The position numbers and the translations under genes were made by a program. The notes under the pieces were generated by a model that did no database searches, was not told the DNA's origin, and was given only the letters and a program-made list of their open reading frames with translations. 64,000 nucleotides of DNA from CAVSVP01 sp963731125 (GTDB lineage: Bacteria > Pseudomonadota > Gammaproteobacteria > Competibacterales > Competibacteraceae): the NCBI GenBank assembly GCA_963731125.1, contig CAVSVP010000007.1, positions 620,001 to 684,000 on the forward strand, in the 5' to 3' direction. This document shows positions 31,996-41,204 of this stretch, piece by piece (position 1 is the first letter of the stretch; every line of letters begins with the position of its first letter).

Positions 31996-33667
31996 GGGGG
32001 GTGTAACCCGCCTTCCGCTATATTGTTAGGCGATCAGTCGATCGGGTAAGAACGTCTCATCATTGGCCGCCTTCATGGGATAGAGTCGTTGGTTTTCGTG
32101 TGCGATATGAAATTTCATAAACGCCTCCCAGTCCTGATTGATGCCGATACAGCGCAACTCGAGCATCGCCTTGGCGCCGGGCATCACCCAGCGCATGCCG
32201 GAGCGCTCCATCCGATCACAGACGACATGCCGACACGCCCCCTCAATCACCCCCGAAGCGATGGGATAGCCCGCTTGCAGGTAGTGGTCATACTGCATCC
32301 GTGCGACATTGTGACTCAAATAGCCGATAACCTCGGCGAGCGACTCGCGTTGTGCCGCACTCAGTCGGTGGGATTGGGCACGCAGACGGCCGATGACGGT
32401 CTGTACCTGACCGTTGAGCAGGCGTTCGGCCTGTTGTTTGACGAACACCAGACGCTGCTGCTTGACGCTCTCTGTGCCCGGACCTTGGGCACCGCTGGGA
32501 TGGAATAACTCGGCCGCATCCCAGAGATAGCCCAACGCGTGCATCAGATCCAGCACCTCCACATAGCTCACCCCGGCTAACCCCTGTTCCGCGGCACGCC
32601 ACAGGGAGGGTTGGCCATCCATCAGTACCACAACGCGCTGCTGGCTGCTGGGATTGCGCTGGCGCTGCTCCTCAGCGAGCCAAGCAAAGATCGCCGCATA
32701 GGACGGTGCCATCGTCTCCTGCGCGTCGCGCGCCAGGCTGGCCCGAACGTATTTATGCAACGGCTTGGGCCGCCGGGGCGGTTGGGTGCCCGACGCGGAG
32801 GGGACCGTAAACAGCGCCGCAAGCACCTGCTCGGGGGTGCGAACATAAGCCGCCATGGGATAGGCAGCACCAAGCAACGCCATTTTCTTGCCGCCCGGTT
32901 TGCCCTCATCCCCCGTAGTCGCCACGTCACGCTCAGCAACCATGTCGACTGCGGTGACCGCACGCCGCCTCACCACCCCTTTACTGTCCGCGCTACACAC
33001 CACCAACTCGTCGTCTTGTGCCGCCGGTGCTGGCTCCCGACCCGCCCAAAATGCTTCTACCGAACCCGACAACTGCTGATTGATCCGCTCCAAACTATGC
33101 ACCGACTGCCGAACCCCCAACATCCGCTCCAGCGTCTCGCTCACCTGCGCATACGGCTGCTCAATCACCAGCGCCTGATCCCACTCTTGGAGCAAATAGG
33201 AAAACTTGCTCGCCGGTAACTGCCGCTGGCTATCCAGCGGCACGTAGTCGATCTTCTGACCTTCCCGCGTTCCGTACACCACCCGCTCCAGCTGATGCTC
33301 CCCAAACACCGAGCGATACTCACGAACGCGGCTTCGCCCCAGGCGCTTGACCTGCCGACCACCGGGTAAGCTTACTTGCGCCCCGTGATCACCTGGCCCA
33401 CATAAGCTAAAAAACAGCTCCACTAGCTGATGCCCCATCCGCAGCAGCTGAGCAAATAAGCCCCGCTCCAGTTCATGCACCGCTTCGCCTTGCACATACG
33501 CCTGCTCCACGCGCTCCACTAGCTTGGCTGTCTCCGCCAGTATCGCTTGGCGATTGTCTTTCCCTCGGGTTTCGTTCATGCTGTTCATCGCTAGCTCCCA
33601 TCGGTCTTGACTACGTTGCTTCACACAGCGTAGTTTACCTTAGATCCCGGCGGGGGCTAGCACGCAC
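31996..33667 (-). mobile_element. ISKra4-family insertion sequence
   Basis: Approximately 1.67 kb around one transposase gene. The ends show a weak inverted similarity: GGTGTAACCCGCC near 31998 on the left and, on the opposite strand, GTGCTAGCCCCCGCC near 33665 on the right. Boundaries are therefore approximate and no target duplication could be assigned. The element lies between the PEP-utilising gene and the thioesterase gene. Confidence 0.7.
32026..33624 (-). CDS. ISKra4-family transposase
   Basis: 532 residues, full length for ISKra4 transposases. Family markers include the N-terminal helical region with LELxxR-like spacing, then LPGGRQVKRLGRSRVREY, a catalytic-core segment SADSKGVVRRRAV (first Asp), VVVLMDGQPSLWRAAEQ (second Asp) and SGVIEGACRHVVCDRMERSGMRW (Glu with the late RW motif). 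No internal stop or frameshift, so it is possibly active. The start may be ATG 33624 or the internal ATG at 33588/33579. Confidence 0.9.
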   Translation of the reverse strand: MKQRSQDRWELAMNSMNETRGKDNRQAILAETAKLVERVEQAYVQGEAVHELERGLFAQLLRMGHQLVELFFSLCGPGDHGAQVSLPGGRQVKRLGRSRVREYRSVFGEHQLERVVYGTREGQKIDYVPLDSQRQLPASKFSYLLQEWDQALVIEQPYAQVSETLERMLGVRQSVHSLERINQQLSGSVEAFWAGREPAPAAQDDELVVCSADSKGVVRRRAVTAVDMVAERDVATTGDEGKPGGKKMALLGAAYPMAAYVRTPEQVLAALFTVPSASGTQPPRRPKPLHKYVRASLARDAQETMAPSYAAIFAWLAEEQRQRNPSSQQRVVVLMDGQPSLWRAAEQGLAGVSYVEVLDLMHALGYLWDAAELFHPSGAQGPGTESVKQQRLVFVKQQAERLLNGQVQTVIGRLRAQSHRLSAAQRESLAEVIGYLSHNVARMQYDHYLQAGYPIASGVIEGACRHVVCDRMERSGMRWVMPGAKAMLELRCIGINQDWEAFMKFHIAHENQRLYPMKAANDETFLPDRLIA

Positions 33668-33704
33668 TCCTGAGGAGTCAAAACCATAAATAAATTGTGA
33701 TTAA

Positions 33705-34142
33705 CTAGCGCGCGCAGCGGGTTGCACCCGTTGCAGGGTATAGAGTAAATGTCCCCATTCCTTTAGCCACTAACTGATCAGTGTTGGTATGCACGATGCG
33801 GGCAGTAGTAACTATCAAGCTGGAGCCTGTAAAATCTATTTCACCCGTGCCTTCCAAACAGTCTCCTGGCTTAACCGGTGAAAAAAAATGAGTTTTGAAT
33901 TCTACCGTTGCGCATAATTTTCCCTCCATAACAGCCCACGAGAGTGCAGTGACTCCAAGCGTAGCGTCCATCATTCCCGCAATCACGCCACCATGGCAAG
34001 CCATAGGAAAACTCAGGTGGCGCTCATCAATTCGCAGATGGTAGATGATCTTACCGGGAGAATAGACTGTAAGATCCATTCCCATATGTTGATCATAGTG
34101 GCAGACCTCTTTGTATAAAGCTTCAAACTCCGAAGATTTCAT
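33705..34142 (-). CDS. PaaI-family hotdog thioesterase
   Basis: 145 residues with the single hotdog fold. The family motif is FPMACHGGVIAGMMDATLGVTALS (HGG...D), where the HGG loop and the following acidic residue form the CoA thioesterase site, followed by TVEFKTHFFSPVKPGD. Likely an acyl-CoA thioesterase, substrate unknown. ATG 34142. It stands next to the right end of the ISKra4 element without visible disruption. Confidence 0.88.
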   Translation of the reverse strand: MKSSEFEALYKEVCHYDQHMGMDLTVYSPGKIIYHLRIDERHLSFPMACHGGVIAGMMDATLGVTALSWAVMEGKLCATVEFKTHFFSPVKPGDCLEGTGEIDFTGSSLIVTTARIVHTNTDQLVAKGMGTFTLYPATGATRCAR

Positions 34143-34389
34143 CAGGGCGTAAGGTCTTAGAGAATTTTACCTGCTTAGGACTGTACACGAAAAAACATCC
34201 CGATTTAACCTTTCCGTAGCCTGAATGGAGCGCAACGAAATCAGGGATTTGAATTGTAAGCGAAGCAATTATTTCATGCATTATCCTTAATGGAATAACA
34301 GGCATCACTGTGAAGGTTATAGTTTGATCATAGCTGAAAAGGAAAAGAAGCGCGCCCTCCTCACATTTCAGAGGGCATCTACCGTGTAT

Positions 34390-35517
34390 TCAAAGAGAAA
34401 CCGCGGAAAGAATAGCGCACCCTACAGCAGCAATCAGTGCAATCAAGCTGATGGTAAGAGTCAGGCCAGTGCGCTTGCGAGTAGTAGCCGTGTCAACCGC
34501 TACCTGTTGAGCAGCTGCGGCAGCAGCCTGGCGGGTGATGGTTTCTACCATGGGGTGCATAGCCTCTGTCAAGATTGGCATAAGTTGTTGTTTAAAGTCC
34601 GGCTCAGTTAGCGTGCGTCCTACTGTTTCTGGAACAAGACGGGCAATGTGCCGTTCCAAGTTCTTGGTAAGCTCATCCCGAATCATGGCTAAACCACGAT
34701 TGCTCCTCTTGAGGATATTCTCACTAATGTCGCGGGTAGTTTGCTCTAAGGTCACTTGCACAGCTTTCTCAGCGCTTGCTTGGGCGACTTCTGAAGCTGC
34801 GTTTTTGGCGGCATTCATCATCATCTTAGAAGTCGCTTCCTGAGCGGCGTCAGTTGCTGTACGAATAACTTTGCGGATTTCCCCATCAACTATGGTACGG
34901 GCAGTTTGCTCCGCTATGGTACGCGCCACTTGTTCTGCACTAACTTTGGCTATTTCTGTCGCTACGTCTCTCGCCACCTTATCAGCCATTGCCCAGGCGG
35001 CACGTTCAGCAATGCGTTCTAGATCAACTGCAGGGTTGCTAGACTGTGGTGGCGTTGAGGCGGGGGGGGCTTCTTCTACTGGGCCTGAGTGATCCGTTGT
35101 CGCAGGTTTTTCAGCAGGAGGTGTCGGTTGAGGTCCAATGCCGAGCAGGTCGCGCGCCATATTCAGGACCTGATCCATTTGCGCTGGCGTATAAGGTTTG
35201 GATAAAAAACCGGTTGCTCCGCATTCCTTAGCATTTTGCTTATCCTCTTCGGAGGCGTTAGCGGAGCACATAATAACAGGAGGGGGGGTTGCAATCGCCG
35301 AATTATTGGTGATAGTGGCTGTAGTTTCGAAACCGTCCATGCCAGGCATCATAACGTCCATAAATATGATATCCGGTTTTTGCCTTTCCATATAGGCAAT
35401 GGCATCCTCACCAGATCCTACCCAATCTACTTCAATACTGCGTTCTGTCAGCAGTTTACGCAAGGTCAGGTGAGCAACTTTGGAATCATCGACCACTAAT
35501 GCTTTTTCAATATTCAT
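34390..35517 (-). CDS. Membrane-anchored response regulator (REC, Pro-rich linker, long Ala-rich helix, C-terminal TM)
   Basis: 375 residues. Residues 1-125 are a CheY-like receiver: acidic pair D10-D11 (LVVDDS), phosphorylation site D54 (IIFMDVMMPGMDG), and Lys in FLSKPYTP. A Pro/Ala/Thr-rich linker follows (128-160). Residues about 165-340 are a nearly continuous Ala/Thr/Glu-rich helix with repeated AEQxARTI, typical of coiled coils or apolipoprotein-like helices. The protein ends in one hydrophobic helix (LTLTISLIALIAAVGCAILS). There is no DNA-binding or enzymatic output domain. It is probably a tail-anchored signalling or scaffolding protein; the partner kinase is not nearby. AGGAGGCC precedes the ATG. 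Confidence 0.85.
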   Translation of the reverse strand: MNIEKALVVDDSKVAHLTLRKLLTERSIEVDWVGSGEDAIAYMERQKPDIIFMDVMMPGMDGFETTATITNNSAIATPPPVIMCSANASEEDKQNAKECGATGFLSKPYTPAQMDQVLNMARDLLGIGPQPTPPAEKPATTDHSGPVEEAPPASTPPQSSNPAVDLERIAERAAWAMADKVARDVATEIAKVSAEQVARTIAEQTARTIVDGEIRKVIRTATDAAQEATSKMMMNAAKNAASEVAQASAEKAVQVTLEQTTRDISENILKRSNRGLAMIRDELTKNLERHIARLVPETVGRTLTEPDFKQQLMPILTEAMHPMVETITRQAAAAAAQQVAVDTATTRKRTGLTLTISLIALIAAVGCAILSAVSL

Positions 35518-35980
35518 GCTGGCCTCCTATGCCTTTAAGACTTGTAAGATGAAATATATCATCTCCATCTGGTAAATCCGTTAACCATATATGACAGTGT
35601 TCGGCTGTGACAATAAGTGCAATGCTTCGTGCCTGATCCGTCTTAAACTGCCTTTAAAGTGCTAGATTCATGAAAAAAAGCAACAATTATCGAGTGCAAC
35701 AAAGACTATTCATATAGTGTACTGAACATCAACGCAAATTCCGCAAAAATTCATCCTTCCCACAGTCGCCGATGCGTTAGCTGAAACCAAGTAGATAGAG
35801 TGAAAGCATGTAGACGTATCACATTAGCACGTCTGACTGAAGCAGAGCAAATACTGTTATAATCGATTAGTAACGCACTTGTAAATCAATAAGGTAACCT
35901 ATATTTTCCCCTATCCTCGTTTTTCTTCTCTCTTGGTTTCTGCTGTAATAAAAGTGCTTTCCGGAGGAGGGCGGCTTTGA
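35518..35980. other. Intergenic region between response regulator and broken aminotransferase
   Basis: 463 bp, AT-rich, expected to hold the promoter of the response regulator on the minus strand. A TATAAT-like box at about 35857-35862 on the plus strand has no good -35 partner and no gene after it. No repeat or RNA gene seen. Confidence 0.45.
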
Positions 35981-36319
35981 TTACTTTACTTCCTGGTAAA
36001 CTGATTTTGCCGCTTGCACAGCGGTACCTGGATTGAGATTAGCGTTTGAATCGGTTAAGACAGTATCCAAGGCCTGTAGGCAAAACAGCACATTCTCTGT
36101 CTGGCTGGTATGGTCCATGAGGCCAATGCGCCAAGTTTTGCCAGCCAGTGCTCCCAACCCTGCACCGATTTCTAAATGAAATTCCTCAAGTAAGCGGCGA
36201 CGTACAGCAGCGTCTTCCACACCTTCTGGTACATATACCGCATTAAGTTGAGGTAAGCGATAGGGCTCCTCGACTACGAAATGTACATTCAAGGCTTCTA
36301 AGCCAGCCCGCAACGCTAA

Positions 36320-37202
36320 GAGGGTGTGTGAAAAGTTTCGATCATCGACTATACTCTAGAGACATGACGTTGTATCCAGTGTATTGAGAGGTCTGTGATG
36401 GTGATGAAGCGCGCCCCCTATCCTAGTGATCTGACGACTCGCCAATGGCAATTGATAGAACCGCTCTTGCCTGCGCCGAAGCCGGGAGGACGCGCACGGG
36501 AGGTGGACCTGCGGGAGGTGGTCAACGGGATATGCTACATGAGTCGCAGTGGCTGTGCGTGGCGGATGTTGCCGCATGATTTGCCGCCGTGGGGGACGGT
36601 GCATTGGTATTATCGGCAGTGGCGATTAGACGGCACCTGGGAAAAGCTTCACGAGGTGTTACGTGAGAAGGTGCGCACTCGGGGTCGCGAGGCGACCCCG
36701 AGTGCGGCGATCATCGATAGTCAACGCGTCAAGACGACGGAAAAAGGGGGGTCTGCGGTTATGATGCCGGGAAAAACGTCAAGGGACGCAAGCGCCACAT
36801 TGTCGTAGACACGCTGGGGCTATTACTGGCGGTGGTGGTGCATTCGGCGGGGATTCAAGACCGCGATGGAGCACGCCTGGTGCTGGCGACCTTGCTGGGT
36901 CGGTTTCCTCGCTGGGAGCGCATTTGGGCCGATAGTAACTATTCGGGCGGGTTTGTCGAGTGGGTGCGTGCCTTTGGTGGTTGGATATTGGACATTGTCA
37001 GGCGGCCGGCGAATCAAACTGGCTTCGTCCTGCTGCCGCGCCGGTGGGTGGTGGAGCGAACGTTTGCCTGGTTGGGTCGGTACCGACGATTGAGCAAGGA
37101 CTATGAGGCGTTGACCACCTCCAGTGAGACGATGATCCGGATCGCGATGATCCAGCTCATGCTACGCCGACTCGCGCCCCCATAGCCTTCTCACACACCC
37201 TC
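36320..37202 (+). mobile_element. IS5-family element (IS427-like), complete
   Basis: 883 bp with terminal inverted repeats: GAGGGTGTGTGAAAAG at the left and GAGGGTGTGTGAGAAG on the opposite strand at the right. A 3-bp target duplication TAA flanks it (36317-36319 and 37203-37205). It splits the aminotransferase gene. Confidence 0.9.
36404..37185 (+). CDS. IS5-family transposase in two overlapping frames (-1 frameshift)
   Basis: The first frame (from ATG 36404, MKRAPYPSDLTTRQWQLIEP) carries the N-terminal domain with GRAREVDLREVVNGICYM, WRMLPHDLPPW and the first catalytic Asp in AIIDSQRVKTTEKGG. The second frame continues as GYDAGKNVKGRKRHIVVDT, ADSNYSGGF (second Asp), and VVERTFAWLGRYRRLSKDYE (Glu). 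The join needs a -1 shift and lies at A5G6 (36741-36751), a slippery string. Programmed -1 shifting is known for this IS group, so the element may be active rather than broken. Confidence 0.85.
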
Positions 37203-37667
37203 TAAGTGATTGCGCCAGTGTCGTTCCCAGGCGTTTTCCAAACCCTCTTCCTGAAGCATCAACAGGGCTTCGTGTAAAGCATAGAGAGCGTTGACTGGTG
37301 CAGTGTGATGATAGGTACGCTGGGTTCTGCTACCCCAGTATTCCATCACTAAATTGAGATCCAGAAACCAACTCTGTGCTGGATAGCGGCGTTGCTTTAT
37401 GTGTTCCACAGCTGCTTCATTAAAACTGATAGGCGCTAGGCCTGGTACGCAAGAAAGGCACTTTTGGGTGCCTGAATAAATAGCATCTATGGCCCATTCG
37501 TCCACTTTTAGAGGCGATCCTCCTAGGGAGGTAACCGCATCCACAATAGCCAGACAATCATGGCGGTGAGCAATATTTACCAGCGTTTCTACATCGGAGC
37601 AGACGCCAGTAGAGGTTTCAGCGTGGACAAAGGCAACAAGCCTAGCATCTTGGTGGACATTAAGAAT

Positions 37668-38691
37668 AGACATTATCGGGAATAGTGTATACTGAGAGAT
37701 TGCTACTTGACGAGCGGTATCGCGATGCTCAACTACGCCTATTTGAAAGACCACCCCCGCGAGTTCTTCGCGGCGACGAGCCTGACGCTGGCCGAGTTTA
37801 TGGTGCTCTTGCCGGTGTTTGAGCGGATTTACGAGACGCTGTACCCGCCGCATCTGACGATGGAAGGTCAGACGCGGCGGCGCCGCGCGGGTGGTGGAGC
37901 GAAAGGGGGACTGGCGCGAGGGGAAGACAAGCTGCTATTTATGTTGGTCTACCACAAGACCAATCCGTTACAACCGCTGCAGGGACTGCAGTTTGGCCTC
38001 AGTCAAGCGCAAGCGAATTACTGGATTCATCGCTTGCTGCCGGTGTTACCAGGGGCGTTGCGTGAGCTGGGGATGGCACCGGAACGGGACGCCGAACGGG
38101 TAGAGACGCGCCCCCTGGCGGTGGCCGGGACGCAGGAATTGGCGCTGGATGGCACGGAGCGGCGGCGGCAACGCCCGCAAGACGCCGCCCGTCAGAGTGC
38201 CCATTACAGCGGCAAGACGAAGGCGCACACCGACAAGAATCTGCTGCTGGTGAAGGAGACGACACGGCAGGTTATTTATCTCAGTCCGACTGTGGCAGGC
38301 ACCCGACATGATAAACGCGCTGCTGATGAGGCCCACCTCAGTTATCCGACCAACGCGACGCTCGATCAAGATACCGGCTTTCAGGGCTATGCGCCGATCG
38401 GTGTACAGACACGGCAACCCAAAAAAAGCCCAAGGGGCAAGCGCTAAGCATCGCGGATCAGTTTCTCAATCGGCTGTTTGCCAGTGCGCGAGTGGTGGTC
38501 GAACACGTGATCGGTGGTGTGAAGCGGTGTCGGATCGTCAAGGATATCTTACGGCTGACCCGGGAGGGTATCTCGGATCGCGTGATGGAGATTGCCTGTG
38601 GCTTGCACAACCTGCGCATGGCTTGCCGCCATCCCGCGCCTACCTTCAACTTGCTGAATTTGCAGAACATGCCTTAAAACCGATAATGTCT
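37668..38691 (+). mobile_element. IS5-family element (ISL2-like), complete
   Basis: 1024 bp bounded by AGACATTATCGG and its inverted copy CCGATAATGTCT. A 3-bp duplication AAT (37665-37667 and 38692-38694) fits the ANT preference of the ISL2 subgroup. It is the second insertion in the aminotransferase gene and lies in the opposite orientation to that gene. Confidence 0.88.
37725..38677 (+). CDS. IS5-family (ISL2-like) transposase in two frames (-1 frameshift at A7)
   Basis: Frame 1 runs from ATG 37725 (MLNYAYLKDHPREFF) to a stop at 38447. It has the N-terminal HTH_Tnp_4-type region, LALDGTERRRQRP (first catalytic Asp), SGKTKAHTDKN and LDQDTGFQGYAP (second Asp). The C-terminal part continues in the -1 frame: KGQALSIADQFLNRLFASAR, VVEHVIGGVKRCRI (Glu) to a stop at 38677. 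The switch point is seven consecutive A at 38421-38427, an ideal -1 slippery site. Either programmed frameshifting or a single-base change. Confidence 0.85.
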
Positions 38692-39201
38692 AATATCTTC
38701 CAATTTTTGGGGGTCTATTGGGCAACCCCATGGGTCATCGATGACTATCGGAATACCACCGCTGCGTCGTACGTTCTCTTGCATACGGCCGCCAAACACG
38801 CCGTTACGGCACACCACCACTTGATCTCCAGGCTCCACTAGATTGACAAAACAACTTTCCATACCGGCCGAGCCGGGGGCGGATACCGGAATCGTAAGGG
38901 CATTTTGAGTTTGAAAGGCATATTGTAAGAGGATCTTAAGTTCTTCCATCATACTTATGAACTCAGGGTCTAAATGGCCGATCGTGGGCGCACCCAAGGC
39001 AGCCAAGACGCGGGGATGAACATTAGACGGACCAGGACCCATGAGGATACGCTCTGGAGGCGTAAAAGTTGCGATGTTTGTTGGGCTATGCTGCATCATC
39101 TGAAATTGACCTAAGGAATTAAGTAAAAAGACTTTCTGTCTAATTGTTGACTTAGAGAATCAATGCCAGTTTAAAGATACGTCAGTACCTAAAGCTTTTC
39201 C

Positions 39202-39768
39202 ATGAATCACCGTTTGTCTCATGTGATTGGCTTCGATGATGGGCCGTTTACTCGCGATCAACGAAATGACGTCCTAGTTGTTGGAGCGGTATTTTCCGGC
39301 ATGCGTCTGGAAGGCGTGCTAAGCGACAAGGTTTGTCGTGACGGGGCTAATGCCACTCGTGTATTGGCCAACATGGTTTTGCGTTCCCGATTTGCTGCGC
39401 ATATTCAAGTGATAATGCTGCAAGGCATCACTGTCGCCGGGTTTAACGTGATTGATTTATCTAATCTATATCAGACGCTGCAGGTGCCTGTTATTACCGT
39501 CGTTCGGCGAGTCCCGGATCTGGCAGCCGTCCGCCGAGCTCTGCTAACTCGGGTGCCAGGCGGGCGGCAAAAGTGGGAGCTAATTCAGCGTTCGGGGCCT
39601 ATGGAGGCGGTGGCTGGAGTATTTGTGCAGCGGGCAGGAATTTCTCTTTCAGAGGCAGATGACCTTATCAAGCGTCTAGCGGTTAATAGCGTTTTGCCGG
39701 AGCCCTTACGCACTGCGCACCTGATCGCGGGTGGTATTAGTATGGGAGAGAGTCGGCACCGGGCATAG
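39202..39768 (+). CDS. DUF99 family protein (endonuclease dU-like)
   Basis: 188 residues. The DUF99 signature IGFDDGPF appears near residue 9, followed by VLVVGAVFSGMRLEGVL, then a central MLQGITVAGFNVIDLSNLYQTL and VPVITVVRRVPD. Archaeal homologues have been described as deoxyuridine-acting endonucleases; bacterial members are scattered. Start ATG 39202. Convergent with tsaD (8-bp gap) and divergent from the broken aminotransferase. The ung gene at 57690 would be a separate uracil-repair activity. Function is inferred from the family. Confidence 0.8.
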   Translation: MNHRLSHVIGFDDGPFTRDQRNDVLVVGAVFSGMRLEGVLSDKVCRDGANATRVLANMVLRSRFAAHIQVIMLQGITVAGFNVIDLSNLYQTLQVPVITVVRRVPDLAAVRRALLTRVPGGRQKWELIQRSGPMEAVAGVFVQRAGISLSEADDLIKRLAVNSVLPEPLRTAHLIAGGISMGESRHRA

Positions 39769-39776
39769 GAGCACAG

Positions 39777-40823
39777 CTAAATTGTATGAGTTGTAGGTGG
39801 AGCAGAAGGCGGTGGCCGCAAACTGTCCAGCGGCCAGCGCGCAGTAGCACGAATTGCTGAGTCCTCGCATTGCCCGGCCAACAGGCGTTGATGCCCCGCA
39901 TAGGCAATCATGGCAGCATTGTCTGTGCAAAAGGTTGGTCTTGGATAATAAACGCGCACCTTTTCTTGTGCTTCTAACTCTCGCAGACGCTCCCGCAACC
40001 GGCGATTGGCTCCCACTCCGCCGGCTACGACTAAGGATCGCACTGCTGTCTGTTGCAAAGCCCGCCGGCATTTAATGAATAAGGTTTCAACCACTGCTTC
40101 TTCAAAGGCTCGGGCTATGTCCGCGCGATTTTGCGACGAAGAGTCAGCTGCATCGCGCCATGCGTTAAGCGTGAACGTTTTTAAGCCGCTAAAGCTGAAA
40201 TCCAAACCCGGTCGATCCGTCATAGGACGAGGAAATCTAAAACGTCCTAGTGTACCTTGTTTGGCGCATTGGGCTAGAGCTGGGCCACCAGGATAGGGTA
40301 ACCCCATCAGTTTAGCCGTCTTATCAAATGCTTCACCAGCGGCGTCATCTACCGATTTACCGAGGATATGATATGCCCCCACTCCCATGGCTTGGACTAG
40401 CATAGTATGGCCTCCCGATACCAGCAAGGCTAGAAACGGGAATGTTGGAGGATCGGCTTCCAACATGGGAGCCAGCAAGTGTCCTTCCAAATGGTGTATG
40501 CCTAATGCCGGTATATTCCAAGCCCAGGCTAAACTGCGTCCTAAGGATGCCCCGACAAGCAAAGCGCCGATCAGGCCAGGTCCAGCCGTATAAGCGACTC
40601 CACTTACTGCAGTCTTGCTGACGCCGGCCTGGCGAAATGCTTCATTTAAGAGAGGGATAAGCTTACGAATGTGATCCCGAGAAGCTAATTCCGGCACTAC
40701 TCCACCATATTCTGCATGCAGCGTTGCTTGGCTGTAGAGGACGTGAGCCATTAAGCCGTGTTCTTCGTCATAAAGAGCAACTCCAGTTTCATCGCAAGAG
40801 GTTTCAATACCTAATACAAGCAT
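39777..40823 (-). CDS. tsaD: tRNA N6-threonylcarbamoyladenosine synthase subunit TsaD
   Basis: Transfers threonylcarbamoyl to A37 of ANN-decoding tRNAs together with TsaB, TsaC and TsaE. ATG 40823 gives 348 residues and the family N-terminus MLVLGIETSCDETGVALYD; the frame is open 60 bp further, overlapping the rpsU promoter region. Metal-binding histidines in GIHHLEGHLLAPM, ASKH-fold motifs LALLVSGGHTMLV, DDAAGEAFDKTAKLMGLPYPGGP and SLVVAGGVGANRRLRERL are intact. Divergent from rpsU, as in E. coli. Confidence 0.95.
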   Translation of the reverse strand: MLVLGIETSCDETGVALYDEEHGLMAHVLYSQATLHAEYGGVVPELASRDHIRKLIPLLNEAFRQAGVSKTAVSGVAYTAGPGLIGALLVGASLGRSLAWAWNIPALGIHHLEGHLLAPMLEADPPTFPFLALLVSGGHTMLVQAMGVGAYHILGKSVDDAAGEAFDKTAKLMGLPYPGGPALAQCAKQGTLGRFRFPRPMTDRPGLDFSFSGLKTFTLNAWRDAADSSSQNRADIARAFEEAVVETLFIKCRRALQQTAVRSLVVAGGVGANRRLRERLRELEAQEKVRVYYPRPTFCTDNAAMIAYAGHQRLLAGQCEDSAIRATARWPLDSLRPPPSAPPTTHTI

Positions 40824-40950
40824 TTGCGTCTTCTCTACAAGGTTGCGTTGCCCCGCTATAGAGGCTTTACATTTATTCATCAAAATGGTTATTATTATCT
40901 GCTTAACAATTAATTATCTCATAACTGAATGATCGAGGTGATGCTTCATA

Positions 40951-41166
40951 ATGCCTTCTGTGAAAGTTAAAGAAAACGAGCCGTTTGACATTGCCCTGCG
41001 CCGCTTTAAGCGCTCCTGTGAGAAAGCTGGCATTCTTTCCGAAGTTCGCCGTCGCGAGTTTTATGAAAAACCTACTCAGGAACGCAAGCGCAAGCATGCA
41101 GCTGCCGTTAAGCGTCACCTAAAAAAGCTCTCCAGAGAAACAGCCCGCCGTACTCGTCCGTACTAA
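40951..41166 (+). CDS. rpsU: 30S ribosomal protein S21
   Basis: 71 residues, standard length. MPSVKVKENEPFDIALRRFK, CEKAGILSEVRRREFYEKPT and the very basic tail identify bS21, which helps mRNA-16S pairing during initiation. First gene of the macromolecular synthesis operon rpsU-yqeY-dnaG-rpoD. A GAGGTGAT ribosome-binding site stands 8-10 bp before the ATG. Confidence 0.97.
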   Translation: MPSVKVKENEPFDIALRRFKRSCEKAGILSEVRRREFYEKPTQERKRKHAAAVKRHLKKLSRETARRTRPY

Positions 41167-41204
41167 AGGCATTCCGCGAAATTCTTAAGTGTCCTGCAAG
41201 TTTT

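Larger units (their letters stand above)
35981..39099 (-). pseudogene. Alanine-glyoxylate/serine-pyruvate aminotransferase gene interrupted by two IS elements
   Basis: Three collinear pieces of one class V PLP aminotransferase lie on the minus strand. N-terminal: 39099 to about 38692 (RILMGPGPSNVHPRVL, SGxAGMESCFVN-like PLP-phosphate loop). Middle: about 37667 to 37203 (FVHAETSTGV, AIVDAVTSLGG, SGTQKCLSCVPGLAPISF with the Schiff-base Lys). C-terminal: about 36319 to 35981 (GAGLGALAGKTWRIGLMDHT). Removing each element plus one target duplication (883+3 bp and 1024+3 bp) leaves exactly 402 codons, in frame at both joints: LEDI/LNVHQDAR and RNHL/ALRAGLEAL. So the gene was intact until the insertions, which look recent. 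Confidence 0.9.

Noticed and set aside
34123..34308. Possible 61-residue minus-strand gene overlapping the thioesterase start
   Set aside because: No similarity recognised, overlaps the thioesterase N-terminus, and has no good ribosome-binding site.
35963..36040. GGAGGAGGG followed by a TTG-started short plus-strand frame
   Set aside because: Only about 19 codons, antisense to the aminotransferase C-terminus; most likely chance.
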